A stretch of DNA of 64,000 nucleotides, taken from Sphingomonadaceae bacterium 3R27C6 (GTDB lineage: Bacteria > Pseudomonadota > Alphaproteobacteria > Sphingomonadales > Sphingomonadaceae). The stretch lies in contig SCNS01000002.1 of NCBI GenBank assembly GCA_005503215.1, positions 124,001 through 188,000 of the forward strand, written 5' to 3'. A model generated the notes under the pieces. The model made no database searches, was not told where the DNA came from, and was given only the letters and a program-made list of their open reading frames with translations. The position numbers were made by a program, and so were the translations under genes. The stretch's first letter is position 1; every line of letters begins with the position of its first letter. This document shows, in pieces, positions 9,491 through 18,238 of this stretch.

Positions 9491-10333
9491 ATGACGCTTA
9501 CCATCACCCCCAGCGGTCAGGCGTGCGGCGCGCGCGTAGCCGGCGTCGACCTGACGCAGCCGCTCGCTCCCGAAACCATTGCCGAAATCCGTTCGGCATG
9601 GCTCGACCATCACGTCCTGGCCTTTCCCGATCAGAAGATGAGCGGGGACGATCTTGAGCGTTTTACCGGCTATTTCGGCGGTTTCGGCGACGACCCGTTC
9701 ATCCGCCCGATCCCGGGCCACGAGCATATCATCGCGGTGAAACGAAAGGCGGACGAGACCGCACCGCTTTTCGCCGAGAACTGGCACAGCGACTGGAGTT
9801 TTCAGGCGCGGCCGCCCGCGGGAACCTGTCTGTTCGGAATCACCATCCCGCCCGTCGGCGGCAACACCGAATTTTCCAACCAGCACGCCGCACTCGACGC
9901 GATGCCCGCCGACCTTCGCGGGCGCATCGAGGAGCTGCAGGCGATCCACAGCGCCCGCGCCGGTTACGCCCCCTCGGGCATGTATGGCGCGAACGACAAG
10001 GATCGCAGCATGGATATCCGATCGGGAGACGAGGCCCTCGACACGCAGCTTCACCCGTTCGTCCGCGCGCATCCCGAGACGGGTCGCTTGGGGCTGTTCG
10101 GCTGCGCGGGCTATATCATCGGCTTCGACGGGGTCGACGATGCCGAGGGACTGCCCTTGCTCTACGAAATGATCCAGTGGCAGGGGCGCGAGGAATTTCG
10201 GTACAGCCACATATGGGAACCCGACATGCTGATCATGTGGGACAATCGTTCGGTGCTTCATCGCGCGACCGGCGGTTACGACGGCTACGACCGCCTGCTC
10301 CACCGCACGACGATCGCGGCATGGGAAGGATAG
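9491..10333 (+). CDS. TauD/TfdA-family Fe(II)/2-oxoglutarate dioxygenase
   Basis: 280 residues from the ATG at 9491. The open frame continues upstream into the DUF885 gene, but homology to TauD begins at MTLTITPSGQACGARV. The iron triad is visible: H99 and D101 in NWHSDW and the distal H257 in SVLHRATGG. The 2-oxoglutarate-binding arginine is R268 in YDRLLHRTT. Members hydroxylate taurine, alkyl sulfonates, phenoxyacetates or amino acids and consume 2-oxoglutarate. With no sulfur or transporter genes nearby the substrate is open; I would not call it tauD. It is cytoplasmic. Confidence 0.88.
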   Translation: MTLTITPSGQACGARVAGVDLTQPLAPETIAEIRSAWLDHHVLAFPDQKMSGDDLERFTGYFGGFGDDPFIRPIPGHEHIIAVKRKADETAPLFAENWHSDWSFQARPPAGTCLFGITIPPVGGNTEFSNQHAALDAMPADLRGRIEELQAIHSARAGYAPSGMYGANDKDRSMDIRSGDEALDTQLHPFVRAHPETGRLGLFGCAGYIIGFDGVDDAEGLPLLYEMIQWQGREEFRYSHIWEPDMLIMWDNRSVLHRATGGYDGYDRLLHRTTIAAWEG

Positions 10334-10385
10334 CGAAACTTCCGCGATAGCCCATGCGTTGCTGCCTTGAAGAAGGAGCAACAGC

Positions 10386-10847
10386 ATGACCCTCGCCCCC
10401 AACACCCTCGTCCTCGTCGCCGATGGCCGCAAGGCTCTGTTCCTGCGCAATGAAGGCGACGCGCGGCAGATCGACCTGCGCACGACATCGCATCAGGAAC
10501 GCGAAGACCGCAAGGACAGCGACATCAAGACCGACGCTTCGGGCCAGTCGCCCGCCCCTGCCGGAACCGGCCTGCCCGGCGGCACGATGGGCGAGCCCGA
10601 TTTCCACCAGCAGGAGGAAGACCGCTTCGCACGCGACCTTGCCGAAAAGATCAACGCGATGGCGCTCGCGGGCAAGTTCGACGCGCTGGTCGTGATCGCG
10701 CCCGCGCGTACGATGGGCGAATTACGCCCGCTCTGGCACAAGGAGGTGAGCGCCCGCCTCGTCGGCGAGCATGTCAAGGCCATGACCGACCGACCCGTCG
10801 CGGACATCGAAGCGTTGCTCGTCGGCGAAGCGGCGCCGCCCTCCTGA
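10386..10847 (+). CDS. Host attachment family protein (PF10116 type)
   Basis: 153 residues, preceded by GAAGGAGC with correct spacing. The family was named from an Agrobacterium gene linked to plant attachment. Matching features are the opening NTLVLVADGRKALFLRN, the polar middle TTSHQEREDRK, and DALVVIAPARTMGELRPLW followed by a strand and helix ending in VADIEALL. The fold resembles an eRF1 domain 1 or actin-like small domain. No signal peptide is present, so the product is cytoplasmic, and its biochemical role is unknown despite the name. It lies 52 bp after the dioxygenase gene. Confidence 0.85.
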   Translation: MTLAPNTLVLVADGRKALFLRNEGDARQIDLRTTSHQEREDRKDSDIKTDASGQSPAPAGTGLPGGTMGEPDFHQQEEDRFARDLAEKINAMALAGKFDALVVIAPARTMGELRPLWHKEVSARLVGEHVKAMTDRPVADIEALLVGEAAPPS

Positions 10848-11516
10848 TCAGCCGCGCGCTTCCTTCGCGAGCGTGCTGACCACACCCCATGCGATCAACG
10901 CCTGCCCCGCGAAATAGAGCGGCCAGACGAGCCACATCGTCACGTCCTTGGGCAGCACCCCGCCCTCGCCCGCAAAGATGAAGAGGTCGCTGGCTAGAAA
11001 CATCATCGCGCCGATCCCGGTGCGATAACGCGGAAAGCGGCTGGTCCAGGCGGCCGCCGCCATCGCGGCGACGAACAGTGAATAGACCGCGGCATGCCAC
11101 CAGCCCGGCGCGGGGCTCAGCATCGCCCAGACGATCACCAGCGTCGCGGGCATGGTCAGCCAGCCCAGCAGGCGCTGCGACAACGTCGTCTGCGCGCGCC
11201 GGTTCATCAGATAGAGGGTGATCGCGATGACATGCCCCACCACGAACGCCACGGCACCCACCTCGAGCCCCTTCGCATCGAGCAGATAGTCGCCAAGCGC
11301 ACCAAAACCGAGGGCAGCCGCGATCAGCCAGCCGTTCTTCTCGCGTGCATTCGCCGCCGCCCAAACCGCCAGCAAGCCGACGCCGCTCGTCTTCCACGCC
11401 CATATCGCGGGCCCGTCGAGCCGTAGATAAACGGCCACGAAAAAGCTGATCCCGCCGGCCAGTGCCAACAGCCACAACCAGCGCGCCCGATCCCAGCCCT
11501 GTTCCCCGCTCATCAT
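10848..11516 (-). CDS. Lysoplasmalogenase, YhhN family membrane protein
   Basis: 222 residues with about eight hydrophobic segments and short loops, as in YhhN/TMEM86 proteins, which hydrolyse the vinyl-ether bond of lysoplasmalogens. The conserved patterns GFGALGDYLLD (acidic residue after a helix), VVGHVIAITLY and FLASDLFIF are present and correspond to the family's conserved Asp/His positions. Two adjacent ATGs (11516, 11513) follow AAAGGGGCGG; the second has better spacing. It is convergent with the host-attachment gene with no gap and divergent from trmFO. The enzymatic activity is inferred from the family only. Confidence 0.85.
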   Translation of the reverse strand: MMSGEQGWDRARWLWLLALAGGISFFVAVYLRLDGPAIWAWKTSGVGLLAVWAAANAREKNGWLIAAALGFGALGDYLLDAKGLEVGAVAFVVGHVIAITLYLMNRRAQTTLSQRLLGWLTMPATLVIVWAMLSPAPGWWHAAVYSLFVAAMAAAAWTSRFPRYRTGIGAMMFLASDLFIFAGEGGVLPKDVTMWLVWPLYFAGQALIAWGVVSTLAKEARG

Positions 11517-11621
11517 CCGCCCCTTTGCATCTTGTCTTCAACCGGCCTAGTGCGCGGCGAACGCAGCGCAAGCCCAAACAACGCGCGCGGCGCACGCAGG
11601 GCAAGTCAACGGATACGGTAA

Positions 11622-12968
11622 ATGACATACGATATTCACATCATCGGCGGCGGCCTCGCCGGATCCGAAGCCGCGTGGCAGCTTGCCGAGGCGGGTATTC
11701 GCGTGCGTTTGTCGGAGATGCGCGGGGGCGGCGACATGACCCCGGCGCATCAGGGCGACGCGCTCGCCGAAATGGTGTGCTCGAACAGCTTTCGCAGCGA
11801 CGATGGGGACAGCAATGCGGTCGGCCTGCTCCACCGCGAAATGCGCACGCTCGGATCGATCATCATGCGCGAGGCCGATGTCCACAAGGTGCCCGCGGGC
11901 TCGGCGCTCGCGGTCGATCGTGACCTCTTCTCGGGCGGCGTCACCCACGCGCTCGAAAATCACCCGAACGTCACCATCGTGCGCGAACGCATCGATACGC
12001 TGCCGAGCGAAGGCCTGACGATCGTCGCCACCGGCCCGCTCACCGCGGCGGGCCTTGCCTCGAGCATCGGCACGGCGACCGGCAAGGACGCCCTCGCCTT
12101 CTTCGACGCGATCGCCCCCATCGTCTACCGCGACAGCATCGACATGGACGTCGCGTGGATGGCGAGCCGTTGGGACAAGGTCGGGCCGATCGGCGACGGC
12201 AAGGATTATATCAACTGCCCGATGGACAAGGACCAATATCACGCCTTCGTCCAGGGACTCGTCGACGGCGACAAGACCGAGTTCAAGGACTGGGAAAAGG
12301 ACACCCCCTATTTCGAAGGCTGCATGCCGATCGAGGTGATGGCCGAGCGCGGTCCCGAAACCTTGCGGTTCGGCCCGATGAAGGGCGTCGGCCTCGACAA
12401 TCCGCGCACCGGGCGCTGGCCCTATGCCGTCGTGCAGCTGCGCCAGGACAATGCGCTCGGCACGCTGTGGAACATGGTCGGTTTCCAGACGAAGCTCAAA
12501 CATGCCGCGCAGGTCGAGCTGTTCCGTACCATCCCCGGGCTCGAAAAAGCCGAGTTCGCGCGCCTCGGCGGCCTCCACCGTAATAGCTTCATCCGCTCGC
12601 CCGAATTGCTCGACGCGCAGCTCCGCCTCAAATCGGCGCCGCACATCCGCTTCGCGGGGCAGATTACGGGCTGCGAAGGCTATGTCGAAAGCGCCGCGAT
12701 CGGCCTGATTGCCGCGCGCTTCGCCGCTGCGGAGCTCGCCGGACGCGACCTCGCACCGCCGCCGCCCGAAACCGCACTCGGCGCGCTGCTCGGCCACATC
12801 ACCGGCGGCGCCGATGCCGCGAGCTATCAGCCGATGAACGTCAATTTTGGCCTCTTCCCGCCGCTTGCAGAGGACGTCCGCAAGAAGGACCGCAAGCTCG
12901 GCTATACCGCGCGCGCCGGTGCTTCACTCGCGGCGTGGATCAAGCAGGCCGACGGGGTCGCTGCCTAG
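11622..12968 (+). CDS. trmFO: Methylenetetrahydrofolate--tRNA (uracil-54-C5)-methyltransferase
   Basis: 448 residues. TrmFO makes ribothymidine-54 in the T-loop of tRNA using methylene-THF and FADH2. Evidence: the FAD-binding [13 protein letters not shown] at the N terminus, the GidA-related SEMR strand, the catalytic nucleophile Cys53 in [11 protein letters not shown], the second cysteine in [16 protein letters not shown] near residue 227, [16 protein letters not shown], and the C-terminal [16 protein letters not shown]. Length is typical. It is widespread in alphaproteobacteria in place of TrmA. The last four bases overlap the convergent EF-hand gene. Confidence 0.97.
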   Translation: MTYDIHIIGGGLAGSEAAWQLAEAGIRVRLSEMRGGGDMTPAHQGDALAEMVCSNSFRSDDGDSNAVGLLHREMRTLGSIIMREADVHKVPAGSALAVDRDLFSGGVTHALENHPNVTIVRERIDTLPSEGLTIVATGPLTAAGLASSIGTATGKDALAFFDAIAPIVYRDSIDMDVAWMASRWDKVGPIGDGKDYINCPMDKDQYHAFVQGLVDGDKTEFKDWEKDTPYFEGCMPIEVMAERGPETLRFGPMKGVGLDNPRTGRWPYAVVQLRQDNALGTLWNMVGFQTKLKHAAQVELFRTIPGLEKAEFARLGGLHRNSFIRSPELLDAQLRLKSAPHIRFAGQITGCEGYVESAAIGLIAARFAAAELAGRDLAPPPPETALGALLGHITGGADAASYQPMNVNFGLFPPLAEDVRKKDRKLGYTARAGASLAAWIKQADGVAA

Positions 12969-13432
12969 CAGCTGCACTTTGGCTTCGCCGCCTGCTTCGG
13001 CGCGGTCGTCGAAAACTCCGCGCGCGTCAGGTCGCCCGACTTGTCGCCGTCGGCCCCGGCAAAGCGCTGCCCCGTCGCCGCCGCCCATTCCTCGAAGGTC
13101 AGCAGATTATTGCCGTCCTTGTCGAGCTTGCGGAATGCCGCGGTGCGCGACGACATCAGCTCGACGCGGCTGATCCGGTCGTTGCGGTCGCGGTCGAAGC
13201 GGTTGAAACGCCGCTCCTCGCGCGACGCCTCCTTGGCGGCGGGCAGCGCCGGCGGCGCGGGCCCGCGCTTGGGCGCGCCGGCTGCAGCGACCGGAATCGC
13301 CGGCAAGGTGGGCGGCGGATCGGGCAACACCTCTTCCTCGGCGATCTGGGTATAGCCCTTCCACATGAAGAGCCCGCCGGTCAGCAACAGCGCGCTCGCC
13401 ACGCCGCCAATCAGAAAACGGGAAACTGCCAT
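12965..13432 (-). CDS. Membrane-anchored EF-hand calcium-binding protein
   Basis: 155 residues. An N-terminal hydrophobic segment ([19 protein letters not shown]) is followed by a proline-rich linker and three EF-hand loops: [24 protein letters not shown] and [12 protein letters not shown], each with acidic or Asn ligands at positions 1, 3, 5 and Glu at 12. The C terminus ends in KCSC. The product would be anchored in the inner membrane with a periplasmic calcium-binding domain. It is divergent from oxyR across 136 bp that holds a perfect palindrome only 18 bp from this start, so it could belong to the OxyR regulon. Molecular partner unknown. Confidence 0.85.
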   Translation of the reverse strand: MAVSRFLIGGVASALLLTGGLFMWKGYTQIAEEEVLPDPPPTLPAIPVAAAGAPKRGPAPPALPAAKEASREERRFNRFDRDRNDRISRVELMSSRTAAFRKLDKDGNNLLTFEEWAAATGQRFAGADGDKSGDLTRAEFSTTAPKQAAKPKCSC

Positions 13433-13450
13433 ACGCCCCTCCGCGCCGGT

Positions 13451-13468
13451 TGATAGGACTGGCTATCA
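13451..13468. promoter_or_regulatory. Perfect palindrome TGATAG-N6-CTATCA between the EF-hand gene and oxyR
   Basis: TGATAG (13451-13456) and CTATCA (13463-13468) are perfect inverted arms with a 6-nt spacer, 101 bp upstream of oxyR and 18 bp upstream of the divergent gene. E. coli OxyR half-sites read ATAG-N7-CTAT, so this is close but one base shorter. LysR-type regulators usually bind their own divergent promoter. Confidence 0.5.
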
Positions 13469-13568
13469 CGACACGCCCGACAGCGACAATAAACGGCGCC
13501 ATATTGGCGGCGAATTTTTAATCGGTAAACTTGTTCAAAATCTCATCAATCATTGCTACATTCGATCA

Positions 13569-14474
13569 ATGCACAATTACCTCCCCTCGCTGAAACAGAT
13601 GCAATATCTCGTCGCGCTCCACGAGCATGGCCATTTCGGCCGCGCCGCCGACGGCTGCAACGTCACCCAGTCGACGCTGTCGGCGGGCATCCGCGAGCTT
13701 GAAACGCTGCTTGGTCAGACGCTCGTCGAACGCACCCGCCGCGTCGTCCGCTTTACCGGGCTCGGCAACGCGATCGTCGAAAAGGCGCACCGCGTGCTGC
13801 GCGAGGCTGAGGAACTCGCCGACATGGCCGCCGCCGCCGCCGCGCCGCTCGTCGGCGAACTCAGGATGAGCGTCATTCCGACGATCGCCCCCTTCCTCCT
13901 CCCCGGCCTGCTGCCGCGGCTCCGCAAGGAACGCCCGTCGCTCAAGCTTTTCCTGCGCGAGGAACCGAGCGCGCAAGCGTGCGAATCGCTGCACCATGGC
14001 ACCGTCGATTGCGTCCTGCTCGCGCTCCCCTACGCGTGCGGCGATGTCGAAGCCGAGAATTTGTTCGACGATGCGTTGTTCGTCGCTTTCCCCGGCGACC
14101 AGTCGGAGGACCTGCCCGCGATGGTCAGCGCCGACCAGATCGACCCGTCGCAGATGCTGATGCTCGAGGATGGCCATTGCCTGAAGGACCACGTCCTCGC
14201 CGCGTGCAACCGCCCCGAACTGCGCGCCGGCGCCCGGATGATGGGAACCTCGCTCCACACGCTGGTGCAGATGGTCGACAACGGCCTTGGCATCACGATG
14301 CTGCCGCAAATGGCCATCGAGGCCGGCATCCTCGACCACACCGACATCGACACCCGCCCGCTCGATTCGGAACATGACTGGCGTACGATCGCGCTGGTGT
14401 GGCGCAAGGGAAGCCCGCGCGCCGAGGAATTCCGGATGCTCGCGGACATTTTCCGCAAACATCAGGCGGATTAG
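13569..14474 (+). CDS. oxyR: Hydrogen peroxide-sensing LysR-type regulator OxyR
   Basis: 301 residues from the ATG at 13569. The N-terminal winged helix-turn-helix (LKQMQYLVALHEHGHFGRAA, then QSTLSAGIRELE) is LysR-type. The regulatory domain carries LMLEDGHCLKDHVLAACN, in which Cys204 and Cys213 have the same nine-residue spacing as the redox pair Cys199 and Cys208 of E. coli OxyR, so peroxide sensing by disulfide formation is well supported. The C-terminal NGLGITMLPQMA matches OxyR. No Shine-Dalgarno is evident close to the start (CATTCGATCAATG), so the messenger may be leaderless or weakly initiated. Targets would be catalase, peroxiredoxin and iron-storage genes; a candidate site lies just upstream. 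Confidence 0.93.
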   Translation: MHNYLPSLKQMQYLVALHEHGHFGRAADGCNVTQSTLSAGIRELETLLGQTLVERTRRVVRFTGLGNAIVEKAHRVLREAEELADMAAAAAAPLVGELRMSVIPTIAPFLLPGLLPRLRKERPSLKLFLREEPSAQACESLHHGTVDCVLLALPYACGDVEAENLFDDALFVAFPGDQSEDLPAMVSADQIDPSQMLMLEDGHCLKDHVLAACNRPELRAGARMMGTSLHTLVQMVDNGLGITMLPQMAIEAGILDHTDIDTRPLDSEHDWRTIALVWRKGSPRAEEFRMLADIFRKHQAD

Positions 14475-14490
14475 ACCGAACCGCTCCCGT

Positions 14491-14934
14491 TTACCGGGAC
14501 CATTTTTCCGCGCGCGCCTCATCGCCTTCGCGCGGTTCGACCCACTGGACGCGCCCGTCGGCGAAGGTTTCGCGCTTCCAAAGCATGACGTCGGTTTTCA
14601 GCCGGTCGATCAGGAACTCGCACGCCGCCAGCGCCTCGGCGCGGTGCGGACTGCTGGCGAGGATGAACACGATCGTCTCGCCCGGCGCCATCGCACCGAC
14701 GCGGTGGATCAAGGTCAGCGCCGAAAGGTGCCAGCGATCGGCTGCGGCGTGCGCCAGATCGGCCAGTCCCGCCGTGGTCATCGCGGGATGATGGTCGAGG
14801 AACAGCTCGGTCAGATCGCCGTCACCGCGCACTCGCCCGATAAAACTGGCGCTCGCGCCATGCCCGCCCGCGTCGTGCAGGTCGAGTTCGGCGGCGATGT
14901 CGATCGCCGCCGGCTGGACCGCGACGCGGATCAT
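14491..14934 (-). CDS. moaE: Molybdopterin synthase catalytic subunit MoaE
   Basis: 147 residues from the ATG at 14934, which overlaps the moaD stop by ATGA. MoaE binds cyclic pyranopterin monophosphate and receives sulfur from MoaD to form the dithiolene. Family marks include GASASFIGRVR near residue 30, LFLDHHPAM, ALTLIHRVGAMAPGE, the SPHRAEALAACEFLIDRLKTD helix region, and the KRE segment (LWKRETFADG) that contains the catalytic lysine. It forms a two-gene unit with moaD, transcribed leftward and convergent with oxyR. Confidence 0.96.
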   Translation of the reverse strand: MIRVAVQPAAIDIAAELDLHDAGGHGASASFIGRVRGDGDLTELFLDHHPAMTTAGLADLAHAAADRWHLSALTLIHRVGAMAPGETIVFILASSPHRAEALAACEFLIDRLKTDVMLWKRETFADGRVQWVEPREGDEARAEKWSR

Positions 14935-15188
14935 CCGCCTGTCACCGGCGGAAAAAGCGCGACCTCGCGCGCCCCGGCAAGCGGCGCGTCGTGGCCCATC
15001 ATCACGCCGTCGATTGCGGCGCGGATACGCTGCGGTTCGGCAAAGGCGACCTGTCCGCGCCCATCGCGCGCAGCAAGCCATGCGACCAGCGCGCCGACAT
15101 GCGTGACGTTCGCCGGGAGGTCGACCGTCTCGTCGGCGACTCCCATGCGGTCGCGTACCCAGGCGAAATAGGCGATCTCGAGTATCAT
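14931..15188 (-). CDS. moaD: Molybdopterin synthase sulfur carrier subunit MoaD
   Basis: 85 residues with a ubiquitin-like fold. The chain ends in FPPVTGG, whose C-terminal Gly-Gly is adenylated by MoeB and thiocarboxylated to deliver sulfur to MoaE. The early YFAWVRDRMGVADETVDLP and the helix THVGALVAWLAAR match the family. The stop codon overlaps the moaE start. It lies 7 bp after the pgsA stop on the same strand, so pgsA-moaD-moaE probably form one operon. Confidence 0.95.
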   Translation of the reverse strand: MILEIAYFAWVRDRMGVADETVDLPANVTHVGALVAWLAARDGRGQVAFAEPQRIRAAIDGVMMGHDAPLAGAREVALFPPVTGG

Positions 15189-15195
15189 CGGACGT

Positions 15196-15768
15196 TCAAT
15201 CCATATGCTTCAGGCCGACGCGCAGATAGTCCCAGCCGGTGATCAGCGTCAGCACTGCGGCGCCCCACAAGGAGGCAAGCCCGACGGTCTTGATCCACGC
15301 CATTTGGGGCAGCGCCCCCGCCAGGATCAGCGCGCCGAACGCGACGAGCTGAAACGTCGTCTTCCATTTGGCGAGCTGCGTCACGGGCATCGATACCTGC
15401 AGCGTCGCGAGGAATTCGCGGAGACCCGACACGATGATTTCGCGCAGCAGGATCATCAGCGCCGCGATGACATGATAGCCGGCGATGTCGCGGGTAAAAA
15501 CGAGCAGCAGGATCACCGCAGCGATCATGATCTTGTCGGCGATCGGGTCGAGAAAAGCCCCCAGCCGCGACACGATCCCCCGCGAGCGTGCAACATAGCC
15601 GTCAAAATAATCGGTAATGCCCATCAGGCAGTACAGGCCAAAGGCGAGCGCATAGTCGATCGGCTTCGGCTGGTGCGACCCTTCAACCACCCCGGGCCAC
15701 AGCAGGAACAGCAGGATCGGCACCGCCAGGATACGTGATAATGTCAGGATGTTGGGAAGGCTGAGCAT
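15196..15768 (-). CDS. pgsA: CDP-diacylglycerol--glycerol-3-phosphate 3-phosphatidyltransferase
   Basis: 190 residues from the ATG at 15768 (MLSLPNILTLSRI), chosen because it aligns with the N terminus of known PgsA; ATG 15783 and TTG 15792 in the same frame are alternatives. PgsA makes phosphatidylglycerol phosphate in the inner membrane. The CDP-alcohol phosphotransferase signature D-G-x2-A-R-x8-G-x3-D-x3-D is complete in DYFDGYVARSRG followed by LGAFLDPIADK. Several transmembrane helices flank it. It heads a leftward unit with moaD and moaE and is divergent from the MFS transporter gene. Confidence 0.95.
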   Translation of the reverse strand: MLSLPNILTLSRILAVPILLFLLWPGVVEGSHQPKPIDYALAFGLYCLMGITDYFDGYVARSRGIVSRLGAFLDPIADKIMIAAVILLLVFTRDIAGYHVIAALMILLREIIVSGLREFLATLQVSMPVTQLAKWKTTFQLVAFGALILAGALPQMAWIKTVGLASLWGAAVLTLITGWDYLRVGLKHMD

Positions 15769-15900
15769 GATCGCTGTCGGCATATCCTTCAAATGGGCTT
15801 TGACCCCGAATGCCCTAACCGATAAGCCCCCCCGGCGACAACCGAATTGCCTGACGCGGCAGCCGGTGTTGACATTTCGGGCTGTAAAAATGGATTTTCA

Positions 15901-17196
15901 ATGACCGGTTCCTTTGCGCTGCTGAAACAACGCAGGTTCCTTCCGCTCTTTGTCACGCAGCTCCTCGGCGCCTTCAACGACAATCTGTTCAAGAACGCGA
16001 TGGTGCTGTTCGTCGTTTACGGCGTGTTCAACGACGAAGCGTCCGAAACATTGTTCAGCGCGGTCGCAACCGGCCTGTTCATATTGCCCTTCTTCCTGCT
16101 CTCGGCGCTCGCCGGGCAACTCGCCGACACGCGCGACAAGGCGCGGATCATCCGCATCGTCAAATTCTGCGAAATATTGATCATGCTCGTCGGCGGCGCC
16201 GGGCTGGTGCTCGCCTGGCTGGGTTTCGCGGTCCACCTGATCGCGATCCCGCTGATGATGCTCGCGCTGTTCGCGATGGGCATCCACTCGACCTTCTTCG
16301 GCCCGATCAAATATGCGATCCTGCCCCAGCATCTGAAAAGCGACGAAGTCCTCGCGGGGACCGGGCTCGTCGAGGCGGGAACCTATATTGCGATCCTCGC
16401 CGGCACGATCCTCGCCGGGGTCATCGATGTCGAATGGGCCGCGCTCGGCGTCGTCCTCGTCGCCGCGATCGGCTATTGGACCGGTCGAAAGGTGCCTCCC
16501 GCGCCGCCCGAACATGAAGAAACCGGCATCGATTGGCATATCGTCCGCTCGTCGATCACGCTCGTCCGCGGCACGATGCATATCCCGCGCCTCTATCTCG
16601 CGATCCTGTCGATCAGCTTTTTCTGGACGATCGGCGCGGTGCTGTTCATCCAGTTCCCGCCGCTGGTGAAGAATATCCTGCACGCCGACAAGAGCGTCGC
16701 CAGCCTTTTCCTCGCGATCTTCTCGATCGGCATCGCGATCGGCTCGGTCGCGGTGAACCGGCTGCTGAAGGGGCAGGTATCGGCGCGATACAGCCCCGCG
16801 AGCGTTATCGTCATGGGCCTATTCGTCGTCGCCTTCTATTGGGTTTGCCGCAACTGGGAACATGATCCGTCGGGCGTGATGTACGGCATTTCGGGCTTCC
16901 TGAACCACGCCGACGTCATTCCGCTTCTGCTCAGCCTGCTTGGCATCGCGATCAGCGGCGGCATGTTCGTCGTGCCGCTCTATGCCTTCCTGACGACCAC
17001 CGTGCCCAAGGACCAGACCGCACGCACCGTTGCCGCGAATAATATCGTCAATTCGGGCGCGATGGTCGCGGGATCGCTGCTCGCGATGGGGCTGGGATTC
17101 GCCGGCGTGGGCGTCGTCGACCAGCTGCTGATGAGCGCCGCGATGTGCCTGGTGTCGGCATGGCTCGCGCAGAAGCTGCACCGCGCCTGCGATTGA
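15901..17196 (+). CDS. MFS transporter, LplT-like (lysophospholipid transporter family)
   Basis: 431 residues from the ATG at 15901; an upstream start at 15847 is less likely. The pattern FVTQLLGAFNDNLFKNAMV in the first helix is typical of LplT-type major facilitator proteins, which flip lysophospholipids inward for re-acylation. About twelve hydrophobic helices follow, with FFGPIKYAILPQHL in the loop after helix 4. In many bacteria this domain is fused to or next to an acyl-ACP synthetase/acyltransferase (Aas); here it stands alone beside the phospholipid gene pgsA, with which it shares a divergent 130-bp promoter region. Substrate assignment is inferred. Confidence 0.87.
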   Translation: MTGSFALLKQRRFLPLFVTQLLGAFNDNLFKNAMVLFVVYGVFNDEASETLFSAVATGLFILPFFLLSALAGQLADTRDKARIIRIVKFCEILIMLVGGAGLVLAWLGFAVHLIAIPLMMLALFAMGIHSTFFGPIKYAILPQHLKSDEVLAGTGLVEAGTYIAILAGTILAGVIDVEWAALGVVLVAAIGYWTGRKVPPAPPEHEETGIDWHIVRSSITLVRGTMHIPRLYLAILSISFFWTIGAVLFIQFPPLVKNILHADKSVASLFLAIFSIGIAIGSVAVNRLLKGQVSARYSPASVIVMGLFVVAFYWVCRNWEHDPSGVMYGISGFLNHADVIPLLLSLLGIAISGGMFVVPLYAFLTTTVPKDQTARTVAANNIVNSGAMVAGSLLAMGLGFAGVGVVDQLLMSAAMCLVSAWLAQKLHRACD

Positions 17197-17202
17197 TCGA
17201 AT

Positions 17203-17427
17203 TCAGAGCAGGAACATCATCGTCGCGGTGAAGAAGATCGCGAAGCTCTGAAGAAACAGACGGAAATCATTGGCCGAAAAGATCGTGACGGGCTCGCGAT
17301 GTGCCGCCAGCGCGGCGCGGAGCTCGCCCTGCCAGTCCGCCGGCGCGCTGAGCCGCGCGATGACCAGCTGCCGCTTGCCATGATCGCGAACGCGGCCGCG
17401 AATGTCGATCTGATCGCTCGAGTCCAT
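17203..17427 (-). CDS. Small hypothetical protein with C-terminal membrane segment
   Basis: 74 residues. The first 50 are soluble and charged (DIRGRVRDHGKRQLVIARL) and look like a small beta-strand domain. The last 20 (FLQSFAIFFTATMMFLL) are hydrophobic enough for a tail anchor. No family recognised. The gene is convergent with the MFS transporter, 6 bp apart. A competing frame overlaps on the same strand, but this one has the more protein-like composition. Confidence 0.55.
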   Translation of the reverse strand: MDSSDQIDIRGRVRDHGKRQLVIARLSAPADWQGELRAALAAHREPVTIFSANDFRLFLQSFAIFFTATMMFLL

Positions 17428-17521
17428 GCAGGCGAAGCTAGGGCCATGTTAACGAGTCGATAAGGTTAAAAGAGAGTTAACGCGGTGTCGTCCCGCACTG
17501 GCACGCTTTTCGGGATTCGCC

Positions 17522-18238
17522 CTAACGCGCGGGCATCGGTCGGACGCGGATCTGGCGGCCGTCTTTCGCCCCGGCCTGGAATGGCTTGCACCTAGTGGGC
17601 TTCATGCGCGGCCCCAGGCACAGCCGCACCTCGTCCAGCCATCCCTGCCGGTCGACCGACACGGCGATCATCGGCGCGGTCACGCCCGGATTGACAGCGG
17701 AAAAAGCGCGGCGAATGCTGGCAGCGGTTTGCGGTTTGGCGGCGAGCGCCTTCATATCGGGAAAGCGCACCGCGCCGAACAGGATTTCGGCCGAGCGAAA
17801 ATAGGCTGCGGGGTTCGGACTCATGCAGGTGCCGTGCTTCGCCCATTCGTGCTGGAGCAGCTGCGCCGACGGCGTCATGCACATATGCTTTTTCAGCACC
17901 GACTGCGGCACGATCTTCGCCGGGCGGCACCATTGCGGATAGCCCGGGCTGTCGGTTTCGGGCCACAACCCGTGCAGCACCCAGCCGAAACGGCCGTTCT
18001 CGCCCGAACATTGAAAGCGGTCACGCGCGTCGCGCGGATTGCGCAAGTCGGCGCAATGCTGCGGCGACCAGCTCATGGCCAATAGATAACCGGTGATCGC
18101 CGGATCGCGGATGGGTTCGCCGCGCTTCGGCTGTTCAAGGCGCGGAACCGGAATCCGGTCGGGCATCGAGCACGCGAGCGATTGCGCCTGCGCCGCGACC
18201 GGCATCAACGCCAGCGCGGCGGCGCTAAGCCAGCGCAA
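17522..18238 (-). CDS. Secreted ribonuclease T2
   Basis: 238 residues. A signal peptide (MRWLSAAALALMPVAAQAQ) precedes a T2-type ribonuclease, which cleaves single-stranded RNA through 2',3'-cyclic phosphates. Both active-site motifs are intact: CAS I as WVLHGLWPE with the catalytic His, and CAS II as HEWAKHGTC with the second His and the Glu-Lys pair. Several cysteines suggest disulfides and a periplasmic location. The start overlaps the 3' end of nadC by 14 bp, so it is probably translated from the nadC transcript. The pairing with NAD synthesis is unusual but may reflect nucleotide scavenging. Confidence 0.93.
   Translation of the reverse strand: MRWLSAAALALMPVAAQAQSLACSMPDRIPVPRLEQPKRGEPIRDPAITGYLLAMSWSPQHCADLRNPRDARDRFQCSGENGRFGWVLHGLWPETDSPGYPQWCRPAKIVPQSVLKKHMCMTPSAQLLQHEWAKHGTCMSPNPAAYFRSAEILFGAVRFPDMKALAAKPQTAASIRRAFSAVNPGVTAPMIAVSVDRQGWLDEVRLCLGPRMKPTRCKPFQAGAKDGRQIRVRPMPAR

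Noticed and set aside
11547-12797. A 416-codon frame opposite trmFO
   Set aside because: Shadow frame; trmFO carries all catalytic motifs.
15869-15874. TTGACA as a -35 box for the MFS transporter gene
   Set aside because: No acceptable -10 hexamer lies 16-18 bp downstream before the start codon; the best AT-rich stretch is only 10 bp away.
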